Below are positions 17,630 to 26,826 of a DNA stretch of 64,000 nucleotides, piece after piece. A program made the translations under genes and the position numbers. Numbering within the stretch: the stretch's first letter is position 1; each line of letters opens with the position of its first letter. The stretch is from CAWGMT01 sp963823675. Lineage in GTDB: Bacteria > Planctomycetota > Planctomycetia > Isosphaerales > Isosphaeraceae. The notes under the pieces were generated by a model. It was not told where the DNA came from and searched no databases. It saw only the letters and a list, made by a program, of their open reading frames with translations. The stretch lies in assembly GCA_963823675.1 (NCBI GenBank), contig CAWGMT010000004.1, positions 620,001 to 684,000 of the forward strand. The letters run 5' to 3'.

Positions 17630-18924
17630 GGGTAGGCACCCTTGCCACCCGAGGCGGCCGGAAACAACGTCCCCTGCATGTTCGGTCCGCCAGCGGCGGC
17701 CTCGGGCACGCTCGACAAACGGCTTCGGTCGGGCTTGTCGATGACGATGCCGGGCTCGGGGTCGCCAACGGCGCCACCCCATCGCCAGGTCGATAGCTCG
17801 GGCCAGGTGAAAAGCTCGGGGGCCTCGGTTCCCCCAAGGCGGTCAGTCCACCAGCGGGCCAGGTCCACCCCGTACTGGTGGGCCTCGGTCCAATCCTTCC
17901 CCACGGGGGGCCTGACGCGAACGGCTCGGGCGGGCCACCCCGAGGCGGCCTTGTCGCCAGCTCCATCGGCATCATGGGCCAGATACCAGACAGGGGCGGC
18001 TCGCATCATCCGGCGGGCCGGGGGGTCGGGCCGGCTCGATGCACTCCCGAGGGTCGCGACGGCGGCCATGTCCCCGAGGGCCTGACCGAGCAAGAGGCAG
18101 TCGAATTCTCCCTCGGTCACGACCAGCGGCTTGCCGGGCTCGATGACAGCAGGGCTCGGGAAGATGCCGGGCCGGTCGCGGTATGCTTCGCCATACTTTG
18201 GCTTCCTCCCCTCGGGCTGTCTGATCTTGACCAGCGTCAAACGATCGCCATCAAGCCATGGGATGACAACGCCGATCGCACGCCAGTAACCGACACCATT
18301 GCACTTGGGAATCATCACGCCGGGCGTCCACCCGAGGCGGGCGGCCTTGATGGTTTCGTCACCCAATCCACGGCCATGAAGATACTCGAGCGCGGGGCGT
18401 CCCTCGGGCGTCCAGATTCGCACGGCGGCATCTTCGACCAGCTTGAGGGCATCGGTCAGGGGCAACCCCGAGGGCGTCTCAGGCGCGGCGCAGGGGCTTT
18501 GCCGGGCTTGGCGGCCGGCGGCATCGGGCGGCTTGGTGTTCCCCCCGAGGGGGCTGCGGGGCGGCTCGATGTTGAGGCGGTCGCGATGCCGGCTTGTTCG
18601 GCAAGCCATCGGGCGGCCTCGGGGAATGTCCACCCCTTCAGTCGCATCACCAGCTCGGCGGCGTCCCCGCGCTCCCCCGCAACCCCAGCATTTCCAGGTT
18701 CCCTTGCCGGGCGCCACGCAGAATGAGGGGTTGCCATCCTCATGCGTCCCCAGCGGACAACGCCACCACAACCGGCGGCGGCTCTTCTCCCCACGGCGGC
18801 CAGGGGCCGGGCCAAGCAAGGCGGTCACTACCTTGGCCAGGTCCACGCGGTCGCGGATTGCATCCCAGTCGATGCGGGCCTTTCCGGCGGCCAGTCGCCA
18901 CGGGTTATTTCTTCGTGCATTCAT
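17545..18924 (-). CDS. CHC2 zinc-finger primase with TOPRIM, two compensating frameshifts
   Basis: A DnaG-like primase of about 459 aa. The zinc finger is 'WWRCPLGTHEDGNPSFCV' and 'TWKCWGCG'. A TOPRIM-like region follows: 'KPLVVTEGEFDCLLLGQAL' and 'VWYLAHDADGAGDKAASG'. Between them the annotated frame becomes non-family-like. A second frame over roughly 18480-18680 restores the expected 'RGDAAELVMRLKGWTFPEAA'. The first shift maps to the C5 run at 18674-18678 (one extra base in the G run), with a compensating shift near 18480. The start is uncertain: 18924 (MNARRNNPWR) is used, but the ORF opens at 19005. It likely primes element replication with the adjacent DUF3987 ATPase. Confidence 0.8.
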   Translation of the reverse strand: MNARRNNPWRLAAGKARIDWDAIRDRVDLAKVVTALLGPAPGRRGEKSRRRLWWRCPLGTHEDGNPSFCVAPGKGTWKCWGCGGARGRRRAGDATEGVDIPRGRPMACRTSRHRDRLNIEPPRSPLGGNTKPPDAAGRQARQSPCAAPETPSGLPLTDALKLVEDAAVRIWTPEGRPALEYLHGRGLGDETIKAARLGWTPGVMIPKCNGVGYWRAIGVVIPWLDGDRLTLVKIRQPEGRKPKYGEAYRDRPGIFPSPAVIEPGKPLVVTEGEFDCLLLGQALGDMAAVATLGSASSRPDPPARRMMRAAPVWYLAHDADGAGDKAASGWPARAVRVRPPVGKDWTEAHQYGVDLARWWTDRLGGTEAPELFTWPELSTWRWGGAVGDPEPGIVIDKPDRSRLSSVPEAAAGGPNMQGTLFPAASGGKGAYPWRCPLESTKAGPFASCPTITSSGASKT

Positions 18925-18994
18925 CCAAGTTGCGTCCGGCTCTTTTTCTCTTCCGACACACCGCATTTCCGACGCTTCCGACAGAATGCGGCAC

Positions 18995-20679
18995 TCAGGG
19001 GCCATTTCGTCGGAAATGTCGGAAACGCGGGGATTCTCTGAGAGTAGGATTCACGTCGAAGTGGGGGCTTGGCTTCCGGCCAGGCTTGGGGGTCGCATCG
19101 GGCTCGCGGGGCCGAATGATGTTGCGGCTCGCCATCCATAAAAGGGCGGTGGTCAGGGTCGCGGGGTCTTCTTTGAAGCGGTCGAAGTTTCGAGCTATGT
19201 CACGCTCTGAAAAGTCGGCCAAGTCATTCCGCACAATCCAGCGGACCAATGCACGGACATCCTCCCCGCCATCGGCACACTTCCGCCCGATAGCGGCGTA
19301 GACACGCCGGGCATGGGCCTTGAAGTAGGCAACCAACCTGAACGCGGCCTCGATGGTCCGCTCGGGCAGCTCGGGCAAGTCATCCAGGGGGCGGGTCGGA
19401 TCACTTGCCAGGTCCAAAAGATGAAGAATCAACGCCAGCCGTGCAGCGTAGGCTTCCAGCTTCCCCCACGGGCCTTCCAGGCTATCGGGGAAGTCATCGG
19501 CCTCTTGCTCGGCATAGTGGGCCTGACACCACGCGGACCATAGGCGGGCGGCCTCGGGGGTCATCTTCACTACCCGCGGGGCCGGCTTGCCAACGACGAC
19601 ACGCATTTCAAGACGCCACAACCGCAGGGCGACATGCTCCCAATCGTCGGCCACGTCAACCGGGATTCCTTGCTCGGAGTATTGCTTGGCTTGGCGGTCA
19701 GGAAAGGCGAAAAGCAGCCGGGCCATGAATCCGTCATCCCGTCCCTGTCCCTCGGGCAGGGCGGTAAGCATGTCGGGCGTCAAACCTCCGACCACGGTCA
19801 AGAAAGGATGCGAGACAACGATCGGCTCGGCTTGATGCTTTGCGCGATCCACCAAGACGGGCGATCCGCACCATACCGATAAGTAAAATTGACGGTCTCC
19901 ACCCTTCCCCCCTTGTATTGATCCATCCCCATCACCCACTTGGTCATTTCGTCTGGTGCGACAATCAACCCCCTCGGGTTCTTGGCCAGGATGGGGCCAA
20001 GGGCCTCGGTCGTGGGATCACTTGTGGCGATTCGCTTCAAGATCGGCTCATCTCCCCTCACTTTCTTGTCGGCGGCCTTCCAGGCGTCCATTACCGGTCG
20101 CCACTTCTCATGCAGCTCATGCGATATCGACCAAACAGGAGCCATTGCCGCATTGATGGCGGGCGTCTTTCCGCTTGACGGGCTTCCGACTAATCCGACG
20201 TAAAGGGATGCGGTCTCGAAGTATCCGGGCTTCACCAGTAGGTGAACCGATTGGCCTATCAGTCCCGAGGCGGCGGCCAGAATTGCCACGGCAGGAAAGT
20301 CCACGGGGCAGGCGATTGACTCGGCGGCATATTCGGCCAAGCGACGCGCTGGGAGGGGCAAGACATCGAGAGGAAACGGTTCGGCCGGGGGCAGCGTCCC
20401 GAGGCGGATCGGTCCCCATTCATCAACGGCGGCCTCGGGGGCAGGCGGCGGTTCAAGGGGAGTCGCGTCATCAACCCCCTGTTCGGCGTCGGCCTGTTCC
20501 TCGGGAGGAACGTTCTGGAGATAGCCAAGGAATGCTGGATGGCGGTCCCCGAGGGGCAGGCTGGCCAGATGGTCGTATAGCCGACGCTCTCGGCCTTCGA
20601 GGTAATCAAGCTCGCCGTTGATGGGCAAATCGGAGAACAGGCGGGCCAGTCCCCAGCAAAGCAAAGGGGTTGGTTTCAT
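18995..20679 (-). CDS. DUF3987 ATPase/helicase-like replication protein, frameshifted
   Basis: A protein of about 561 aa. The N-terminal frame (to ~19907) has 'LPLPARRLAEYAAESIACPVDF', Walker A 'GLVGSPSSGKTPAI' and 'DEMTKWVMGMDQYKGG'. The second frame continues 'GDRQFYLSVWCGSPVLVDR', 'PFLTVVGGLTPDML' and 'RDDGFMARLLFAFPD', as expected for DUF3987 (YfjI-type) proteins. The break is at a six-C run (19907-19912); one more G in the coding strand rejoins the frames. The C-terminus is a winged-helix-like tail. The family is common in phage-like elements and paired with a zinc-finger primase. The start ATG overlaps the stop of the upstream HTH gene (ATGA). Confidence 0.83.
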
Positions 20680-20933
20680 CGGCGGCCACCCCCGTGCGAA
20701 TCAAGCCAGCGGTCGATGGTCCCCGGTCGCCACAAGAGGCGGCGGCCAAGTCGCACATCAGGCGGGGGCATCCGACCAGCGGCTCGTTCGCGCTCGAGGA
20801 AGCGTTTGGACATCCCTAGCAGATTGGCGATGTCGGCCAAGTCCCACGCCAGGCGGTCGCGAATCGGCACGGCCTCGGGCGGGCGGCCGTTGGCGGCGGC
20901 CTCGGTCTCATGCAGGGGCAAGGTGCTACGCAT
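20676..20933 (-). CDS. Excisionase-like HTH protein
   Basis: An 85-aa protein with a winged-HTH/MerR-like helix: 'WDLADIANLLGMSKRFLER' followed by 'RLGRRLLWRPGTIDRWLDSH', the AlpA/Xis pattern. The ATG at 20933 overlaps the stop of the 59-aa gene by 8 bases; its stop overlaps the DUF3987 start (ATGA). It may be the recombination directionality factor for the integrase, or a regulator, inferred from fold and location only. Confidence 0.75.
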   Translation of the reverse strand: MRSTLPLHETEAAANGRPPEAVPIRDRLAWDLADIANLLGMSKRFLERERAAGRMPPPDVRLGRRLLWRPGTIDRWLDSHGGGRR

Positions 20934-21105
20934 GGTCAACCCCCTCGGGCCGGGCGGCCTTGGGCTGGTTGGCTTGACGATGCCGTTCTTCGGCGGCCTC
21001 AACAGATAGGCGAAGCAATCGCTTCAACAGCCGAGTCTCACGGAGCGATTTAGCAAGTCGCTCCCTGACGACGGGTGGCCTCGGAATCAATTCTTCCGGT
21101 TGCAT
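20926..21105 (-). CDS. Small 59-aa basic protein
   Basis: A short ORF starting MQPEELIPRPPV and ending in GVDHA. Its centre is strongly basic and helical ('RERLAKSLRETRLLKRLLRL'). The sequence GGAGG lies 5 bases before the ATG. It overlaps the next gene's start, giving a tightly packed operon. It is probably DNA- or RNA-binding or a structural helix; I do not recognise a family. Confidence 0.6.
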   Translation of the reverse strand: MQPEELIPRPPVVRERLAKSLRETRLLKRLLRLSVEAAEERHRQANQPKAARPEGVDHA

Positions 21106-21217
21106 GTAAACCTCCAGAGCATGACGAAACGAATCGCTCTAGAGGCATTCTGCGAAGGGGCAGGGAACCCGCGGGCAACCTTCCGGCAACTTATTGGCAA
21201 CTTCTCGGCAACTTCGG

Positions 21218-22309
21218 TCACTCGGGGCTGATTTCCTTGTGCATCATCCCCCCGGCGACGCGAAATGACAGGCGAGAATCTAACTCAACCAGAGAGGCGG
21301 TCGTTTCGCGTGCGTTTTTGGCCATCGCCTTGTCGCTTGTCTGAGAGTCCTTGTGAACCTCGTCGGCAATGTCTTGATTCTCGGCAGCGTCCTTGTCCTT
21401 CATGAATCGCACTAGGGCGGCTTGCATCGGCTTGCTCTGTGCGGCCAGCTTGTTTGCGAGGGAGTCGTAGTCGATGGCGGGCTCTTGCTTCCGTGGGGGG
21501 ATGTTCCATTTTCGTCGGGTTTGGAGCGGTTCCAACGCCGCTATCGCTTTCCTCACGCCGACGACAGTGTCGGCGTCCGGGTCCTTCCCTCCCCGTATGC
21601 TATCGATCAGACGATCAACGCAGACGATCAGCACATTACAGTAGTCCGCGGCGTGGCTATCGTCGGAAACTCCCTCTACGTTGCGGGTCGCAAGTAACTG
21701 GCTGACATCGATCGCGGCTTGGGAGATTCGACCCAAGCCGATCGTGCGGTCATAGCCGGGCGTGGCACTCAGCTCAACGTAATTGCGGAGAACCATGTCA
21801 AGGGCTTGGGCGGCCGCAATAATGGCGGGCAGTTTGCCCCCCTCGGGGGTCGCGGCCGGGTTAGATCGACTCAGCAGTTCGTTCATTCCTTCGAGGGCCG
21901 TCAACGGGATCGGCGTCTTGTTCGGCGTCGATCGCTCCCTGTTTTCGTCCATCGCGGCACACGCCAGTTGAAAGGCATCGCAGACATGCCCATCCATGGC
22001 ATAGGCAGTGTTGGCGGAGCCGTTGCGGCCAGCATCGACGACTTTCTTCAAATGGAGTGCAAGTCCATCCCAGTGGGGATTCCACTTGGTTTTCAGCAAG
22101 GTATCGCGATAGCTCGGCATACTGTCGTAGCGTTTCAGGTCGTGAGCTATCGAGAGCAGTTGCTTGGCGAACCAGCGAAAACCAGCAACCCACTCAGGGT
22201 CGGCAAGCAGCGGTGATGTGAAAGCTCGGGCGACGTAGCAAGTAGGCTCGGCGGGCGAATCGTCAGGCATGGTCTCTATTCCCGGTCGGGCTGGCTCGGC
22301 GTGCGACAT
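21218..22309 (-). CDS. Hypothetical protein, first gene of element operon
   Basis: A 363-aa protein, soluble and mixed helical, with no recognised catalytic motif. The N-terminus is Pro-rich. The C-terminal ~65 residues ('MQAALVRFMKDKDAAENQDI ...') read like a winged-helix: helix, then diae-type recognition helix, then hydrophobic strand. A possible DNA-binding or DNA-processing role is inferred from that and from being the first gene of the leftward replication operon. Confidence 0.6.
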   Translation of the reverse strand: MSHAEPARPGIETMPDDSPAEPTCYVARAFTSPLLADPEWVAGFRWFAKQLLSIAHDLKRYDSMPSYRDTLLKTKWNPHWDGLALHLKKVVDAGRNGSANTAYAMDGHVCDAFQLACAAMDENRERSTPNKTPIPLTALEGMNELLSRSNPAATPEGGKLPAIIAAAQALDMVLRNYVELSATPGYDRTIGLGRISQAAIDVSQLLATRNVEGVSDDSHAADYCNVLIVCVDRLIDSIRGGKDPDADTVVGVRKAIAALEPLQTRRKWNIPPRKQEPAIDYDSLANKLAAQSKPMQAALVRFMKDKDAAENQDIADEVHKDSQTSDKAMAKNARETTASLVELDSRLSFRVAGGMMHKEISPE

Positions 22310-22575
22310 GACGGGAATAGAGAAAGCGTCACATCACACGCCGGGCCTTCGAGGGTCATGACTCCCCCGTCCCGATCACTCTAATCTACACAACGCCCAT
22401 GCGGGCGTGGAACGGGCGCCAGAGCGCGTCACGGTTGCGCGACGGGCGACAGGCTAGTTTCTCCAATCGGTTTGCGTCAGACTGGAGCCAACCCAGCTGC
22501 GCGATGAGGCGGAAGTGCCGGGCTGGGTCGAATCGCTGGCGTTTCAACCGGTATCTTTCCAATGAGGTCGCCGAA
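22310..22575. other. Divergent promoter region of the element
   Basis: This 266-bp gap separates the leftward operon from the rightward membrane-anchor ORF, so both promoters should be here. I see no other gene or clear repeat. Confidence 0.4.
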
Positions 22576-22743
22576 ATGAACGATGGCGTGTTCCCCATTC
22601 TGATGCTCTTTCTCGGTTTAGCAGTGGGCGGTTTGCTGGGTTGGTGCCTGACATGGTTTTACGCAAAGGCCCAAACAGCCCAGCTAGTAGCGTGGCGCGA
22701 AGCGGACGCTGAGAAGATCGAATGGATTCAGAATGCCCAACAG
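22576..22743 (+). CDS. Membrane-anchored N-terminal fragment (RmuC-like start?)
   Basis: The ATG at 22576 opens a segment of 56 codons: a hydrophobic helix ('FPILMLFLGLAVGGLLGWCL') then a charged coiled-coil-like run ('AEKIEWIQNAQQ'). This resembles the anchor of RmuC-type proteins, but the match is weak. The reading then enters the attR core (22744 on) and is translated tRNA sequence. The gene is therefore truncated or reshaped at the attachment site. In the excised circle the same frame would pass the core, continue about 19 codons into sequence from 15786, and stop. Confidence 0.4.
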
Positions 22744-22755
22744 AGCTGGTTAGAC

Positions 22756-22807
22756 CGGCGGTCTCATAATCCGCAGGTCAGGCGTTCGAGTCGCCTCCCC
22801 GGTATTC
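22756..22807. other. attR core (52 bp)
   Basis: This is an exact copy of 15734-15785, with similarity extending left to 22744 (mismatch at 22755). It lacks the tRNA 5' half, as expected for the far end of a tRNA-targeting element. Confidence 0.9.
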
Positions 22808-23313
22808 TATCTCGGGTTCATTCGCACGTGAAAAGTGCGTTCGATCAACTGAGCAGGTATGCATTGCAACGACGACGTGAGCGCGCATCGCGAGAAGGTG
22901 AGAGGAGACCGTCACGCCGGCTGGGCGCGGCTCGGGCCGGATCGCGCACCAGGATGCAATCTACGACCTGTTGGTCGATACTTCGCACGAGTCAGCCGAG
23001 CGTTGCTCGGACCGCATCAAGGCCGCACTAGATGCTGGCCTGAAGCCCACGGCAATGGACGAAATGAGGCAAAGATTCGGGATCGACCTGAACCGGGAGT
23101 GAGTCGAACTCGCCGACAAGATGCCGGCTATCTCGAGATGGCTCCTCGGCCTCCGCCGCTGCACCTAGCTCAACGAGCTCGCGGCACGATTGCTGCGTGA
23201 GGTTTGCGTTTGAAGTTTGCTTTGAGAACACAATGAACCAAATTCCTAAGAAATCGCCGGCCTGGCCGTTAATCCTGGGATGAACCTTCCCGGCTGATTC
23301 AACGGGGGATACT
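22808..23313. other. Post-element flank, possible small coding remnant
   Basis: This 506-bp region follows attR. One frame ending at a TGA at 23100-23102 is codon-like over about 60 codons ('HQDAIYDLLVDTSHESAERC' and 'RIKAALDAGLKPTAMDEMRQ') but lacks a clear start, so it may be the tail of a gene cut off when the element inserted. Nothing else is recognised. Confidence 0.35.
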
Positions 23314-24712
23314 ATGTACAGGCTCGCACCTGGTCTGCTGCTGCTGTTCCTGCTGGCCGGTCCTCGGGAGGCGTCGGCGTTGATCACCGGCGGTGAGGGG
23401 AACAGCCCCATCGGCGATCCCGGCTGGCCGAAGGGCGCCGCGGCGATCTTCAACACGCGGGCCCGCATCGCGTGGTGGGAAGGGCCGCCGTTTGGCGGAG
23501 GGCAATGGCACGCCGAGTGCCGGGGCGATGCCGCGACACTCAGCACCATCCTGCAAGACTTCGCCAGGCTGGACGTCAAGGCGAAGCGAATCGTTCTGCA
23601 CGACGGAATCGGTCACAGCTTCTGGCTTGCCCCCAACAACGAGCCGGAGAAACTGGCGGCGGCCAGGATCGATTGGGTCTTCATGGTCTGGCAGCCGGCC
23701 AACTGGGAGGCGCCCGCACAAGATGCCGGCCGACCTCAATCCCACCGAGCAAGAGGAAAAGAGCCCGCCCTCGGAGATCGAGGTCTTTACCGGCAAGCTG
23801 CGCTGGGGCGACGTGAAGGTCCCCAAGGGCATCGAGGTCATCGATCAGCGTCTCGAAGGCCATGGCTTCACAACGGCTGATGGCATCGTGCTCGAGGGAA
23901 AGGTTACCGACCTTGGCACCAGGAAGCCGGTCGCCGCCAGGATGCGGCTGCAGCGGATCGAGCCGCGAAAGAAAGGTGGATATCTCTATTCGATCGTGGC
24001 CGAGGCGACCTCCGATCCCGATGGTCATTGGGTGCTCAAGAAGGCCCCCGCGGGATGGTATCGCGTGATTGTCGAAGCTGGCGGTTTCGTGCCCAGGGTT
24101 GCGGGATACGCCCGGTTCGACGAGCAGCCGCGGTGGCAGGCGTTCGACTGCGGCCTGTCACGGTCGGCACACATTTCGGGACGGATCACCGACGATGCGG
24201 GCAAGCCGCTGGCGGACGTCGAGGTACGGCTGCACAACGTCGTCCCGGCTTCCGGCGGGCGCTACGAGTCGCCAAACGAATATTCGTTCAAGACCGACAT
24301 CGAGGGCCGCTTCCGCGCCGAGCAGGTTCCGGCGGGAAAGGCCACGATCTGGCTGCACAAGCCCGGCTATTGCCGCCCCGGCCTGGGTCAGCCGGTCACG
24401 ATCCCGACAACGGGCGTCGAGCTGAGCATGATCCGAGCCGCCACCGTTCGCGTGACCGTCAACTTCACCGGGAAGAAGCGGCCGCCGGGGTTTATCGTGA
24501 GCATTCAGCCGGAAGGCGGAGAGGCGATCGGCACATACGGCGGCTCGGGCAATATTGACGCCAAGAACCAGATGAATTTCGAAAATGTCCCACCGGGCCG
24601 GTATGTCATGCGAGGGCAGCCAAATCCCTCCTCGGGCGATCAACGAACCGAGGGGGTGACGGTCGAATTGAAGGGTGGCCAAGCGGCCGACGTCCTACTG
24701 ATTGCAAAGTGA
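23314..24712 (+). CDS. Secreted carboxypeptidase-regulatory-like protein, frameshifted
   Basis: A secreted protein of about 466 aa. The signal peptide is residues 1-22 ('LLLLFLLAGPREASA'). An N-terminal domain ('ITGGEGNSPIGDPGWPKG') with unknown fold is followed, after a shift near 23715, by two or more beta-sandwich domains of the carboxypeptidase regulatory-like type ('LEGKVTDLGTRKPVAA', 'HISGRITDDAGKPLADVEVR'). The frame break is seen as loss of similarity after 'WEAPAQD' with the next frame resuming 'KMPADLNPTEQE'. This architecture is common in planctomycete proteins of unknown role. Confidence 0.7.
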
Positions 24713-24779
24713 CGGATCTTCGACGATGCAGCGCCGGAGCTGCGGCACCGGCGCCGTTTGGGCGGGTCGAGGTCGGTGG

Positions 24780-25418
24780 TCAGGAGCGCGGCGTGCTGAG
24801 CCGCGCCGCTAGCCAGGCAGACTCTTCAGGGCTCAGCGGGGGACTTAACGGCTTGCTGTAGTCGAGGCGACGGGCGTAGCGCGACCGCTCGTAAACGGCT
24901 TCGACCATCGGCTGCAAAGCAATCGGGATGTCAGGGTCCGGGCTGACCAGCGGCACGGGGACCTCGGGCAACGGACGGTGGAAGTGGGCGGGCCAAACGC
25001 GGCAATAGGGGGCATCGCTTTCCCTGCCGACCATTAGGTAGTACGGGCTCTGCGGCCAAGGCTCGACCATGGGCATGCGCCGGCCGCTACGGACCAAGTC
25101 GATCTCCACCAGACTTGCCTTTCCGAGCAGCAGGGCGTTGCGTTGGCGCAGATAGAGTTTCCAGCCTTGGGTGCTCCTGTGTTTGTTGGCAGGCGACAGT
25201 ACCTCAATGCACGTGACCAGGCGAGGCCCTGGTTCCGCTTCGTATTCGTCGGTACCAGCGATAACGACAAAGGAACGTTCGCCAGTTTGCACGAAGTATC
25301 GCTCGGGAAGCCGGGCTGCCAGGCTGCGTTTGATCTCGGCGATCAGATCGTCGTGGAAATCGGCCCAAACGCCGCAGGCTTCGATAGAGGGATCCATGCC
25401 TGGGAACGGCGATTTCAT
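24780..25418 (-). CDS. DUF4058 protein, shortened
   Basis: A 212-aa protein beginning 'MKSPFPGMDPSIEACGVWAD', the hallmark of DUF4058, with 'LVTCIEVLSPANKHRSTQG' and 'LVEIDLVRSGRRMPM' typical of the family. Family members are usually longer between these two blocks; here the middle (after 'SFVVIAGTDEYEAEPGPR') is too short, so part of it seems deleted. It is on the minus strand near other remnants. Function unknown. Start at 25418; the longer ORF upstream is not similar. Confidence 0.7.
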   Translation of the reverse strand: MKSPFPGMDPSIEACGVWADFHDDLIAEIKRSLAARLPERYFVQTGERSFVVIAGTDEYEAEPGPRLVTCIEVLSPANKHRSTQGWKLYLRQRNALLLGKASLVEIDLVRSGRRMPMVEPWPQSPYYLMVGRESDAPYCRVWPAHFHRPLPEVPVPLVSPDPDIPIALQPMVEAVYERSRYARRLDYSKPLSPPLSPEESAWLAARLSTPRS

Positions 25419-25768
25419 GAGAAGGCCCTCTGCGTGAGTCCTGCCATCCACTTCTCTCCAGGATACCGGTATTGGGAGGTCACGACCAACGAGAATTCCT
25501 TTGCGCGCGGACAAACGGCTGGATGTGAGCGCTCCGATACTCCGCGCGAGATGATCAGAAACAGCGGACCGCTGATGGCCAGCGACGCGGCGAAGGGACC
25601 GAGCAGGCGCCAGGGCTCGTCCATGAGGGAAGCCCGGTCGTAGTTGCGCGCCAGGGCGGCCGCGAGAACCAGCATGGCGGCGACAACGAGCGCCTTCCGA
25701 TCCGCGGCGATATCCAGGATCGCGCGGCGACGGCCGATCAAGTATGCGAAGATCGTGGCTACGCGCAT
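25415..25768 (-). pseudogene. Truncated membrane protein remnant
   Basis: An N-terminal piece of a multi-pass protein, starting 'MRVATIFAYLIGRRRAILD'. It has two hydrophobic helices ('ALVVAAMLVLAAALA', 'LGPFAASLAISGPLFLII') and then unrelated polar sequence. It overlaps the DUF4058 start. The loss of further helices marks it as a truncated copy. Confidence 0.5.
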
Positions 25769-25860
25769 GGCCAGAATCCGCGTTGCCCGGCCCAGCCATC
25801 CCGGCGAATCGTGACGATGGCAACGGTCACTTGCCCCGCTTGAGCGCCTCGGGCAGGGCG

Positions 25861-26031
25861 GTGTCCACCACATTCCAAATAGTCATCGACGGAACCATGA
25901 AACGCCTGGCGCACTTGCGCAACGGTTTTTTCCAGAAAGGTGATCACATCCGGCAACCCAGCGACACGTCCATGAATCAACCCGGCATCAGGATCAACCT
26001 CGACGACGCCCAGATAGCGCTTGTATCTCAT
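25861..26031 (-). pseudogene. HicB-like antitoxin remnant
   Basis: From the ATG at 26031 the frame reads 'MRYKRYLGVVEVDPDAGLIH' and 'GRVAGLPDVITFLEKTVA', then 'FHGSVDDYLE'. That is the HicB-type antitoxin pattern with its usual C-terminal half missing. No HicA toxin is visible beside it. It sits in an ORF fused out of unrelated pieces, so I call it a remnant. Confidence 0.55.
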
Positions 26032-26129
26032 TTCCGATGCTTGCCAACCAATCCCTCCGCCGGTCCCAACGCCTTCCCCATCCACTGCGATAGCAGCGAA
26101 CGATAGCACGATGCTAGTTCGGGTGATTC

Positions 26130-26334
26130 TCGACGTCAACTCATTCGTGAATCCGGCAACGCCTTCGAGGCGCCCGCGGAGCTCGCCGGTGGCGGTGTCC
26201 CAGAGCCGTACGGCGCCCTCGCCACGCGCCGCCGCCAGGATCGTGCGGTCGTGCGCGAAGGCGAAGGAGCCGAAGGTCTCGGCCAGGAGGGCGGTCAGCC
26301 CCAGCAAGGTCGAGGCCACGGACAAGAAGCTCAT
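26130..26334 (-). pseudogene. WD40-repeat fragment
   Basis: This fragment reads 'SFAFAHDRTILAAARGEGAV' and 'RLWDTATGELRGRLEG', a single WD40 blade with a membrane-like leader ('MSFLSVASTLLGLTALLAE'). One blade cannot form a propeller, so this is a scrap of a larger WD40 protein kinase or regulator. Confidence 0.5.
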
Positions 26335-26356
26335 GATCGGGCCCGTTCGAATGCGG

Positions 26357-26788
26357 TCACCACGATTGCGTCTTTTCGAGTAGCGGCAACGCCTCGCTGC
26401 GCCGGCCAGCATCCCGGTCGGCTAACGCAAGGTTGTTCATGGTGAGGAACGTGTTGGGGTCGTCGGGGCCGCTCACGGCCGTTTTGAGCTTGAGCGTCTC
26501 TTCAAACAGCGAGAGGGCCTCGTCCACTCGGCCGACGTTCCGGTAGACCAAGGCGAGGTTGTTCATGGCGATCAGCGTCTCGGAACGGCCCCGGCCGAGT
26601 TTGGCGTTCTCGAGCTTGAGGGCCTGCTCGCAAAGTGGCAGGGCCTCACGTAGGCGGCCGGCGCTCAGGTACGCCAACGCGAGCTTGTCCATCGCCGCAA
26701 GCGTGTCGGGGTGGTAGACGCCTTGCTTGATCTTCGTGAGCTTGAACGTTGCTTCCTTTTTGGAAAATCCCCCGTCCCATGACGTCAT
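26357..26788 (-). pseudogene. TPR (kinesin-light-chain-like) fragment
   Basis: A 143-aa piece with three near-regular 42-residue TPRs of the 'NNLALVYRNVGRVDEALSLF' type. The repeats are intact, but the ORF has no enzymatic domain and ends in 'LLEKTQSW', so it looks like a fragment of a kinase-TPR or NACHT-TPR protein. It lies within the remnant patch 24.8-26.8 kb. Confidence 0.5.
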
Positions 26789-26826
26789 AATGAATAGAGA
26801 CAGAACACCAACGCGGTGGGAGACTG

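Larger units (their letters stand above)
15722..22807. mobile_element. 7-kb tRNA-Met-integrated element
   Basis: A direct repeat, 15722-15785 and 22744-22807 (64 bp, one mismatch; the last 52 bp identical), bounds a 7,022-bp unit. The left copy completes tRNA-Met; the right copy is only the tRNA 3' portion. A tyrosine integrase gene abuts the tRNA, and the other genes on the minus strand encode replication and regulation functions (XRE, primase, DUF3987 ATPase, HTH). No capsid, portal, terminase, relaxase or conjugation gene is seen. It therefore resembles a satellite-like or replication-capable genomic island that would need a helper to move between cells (inference). Confidence 0.9.

Noticed and set aside
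18480..18680. Programmed ribosomal frameshifting in the primase
   Set aside because: Two opposite shifts within 200 bases, one at a C5 run, are better explained by sequence indels; no slippery heptamer with downstream structure is evident.
15722..22807. Complete prophage
   Set aside because: No portal, capsid, tail, terminase or lysis gene is seen in 7 kb, only recombination, regulation and replication functions.
22739..22807. Second tRNA-Met gene
   Set aside because: It lacks the acceptor 5' strand and D-arm 5' side; it is the attR copy of the tRNA 3' portion only.
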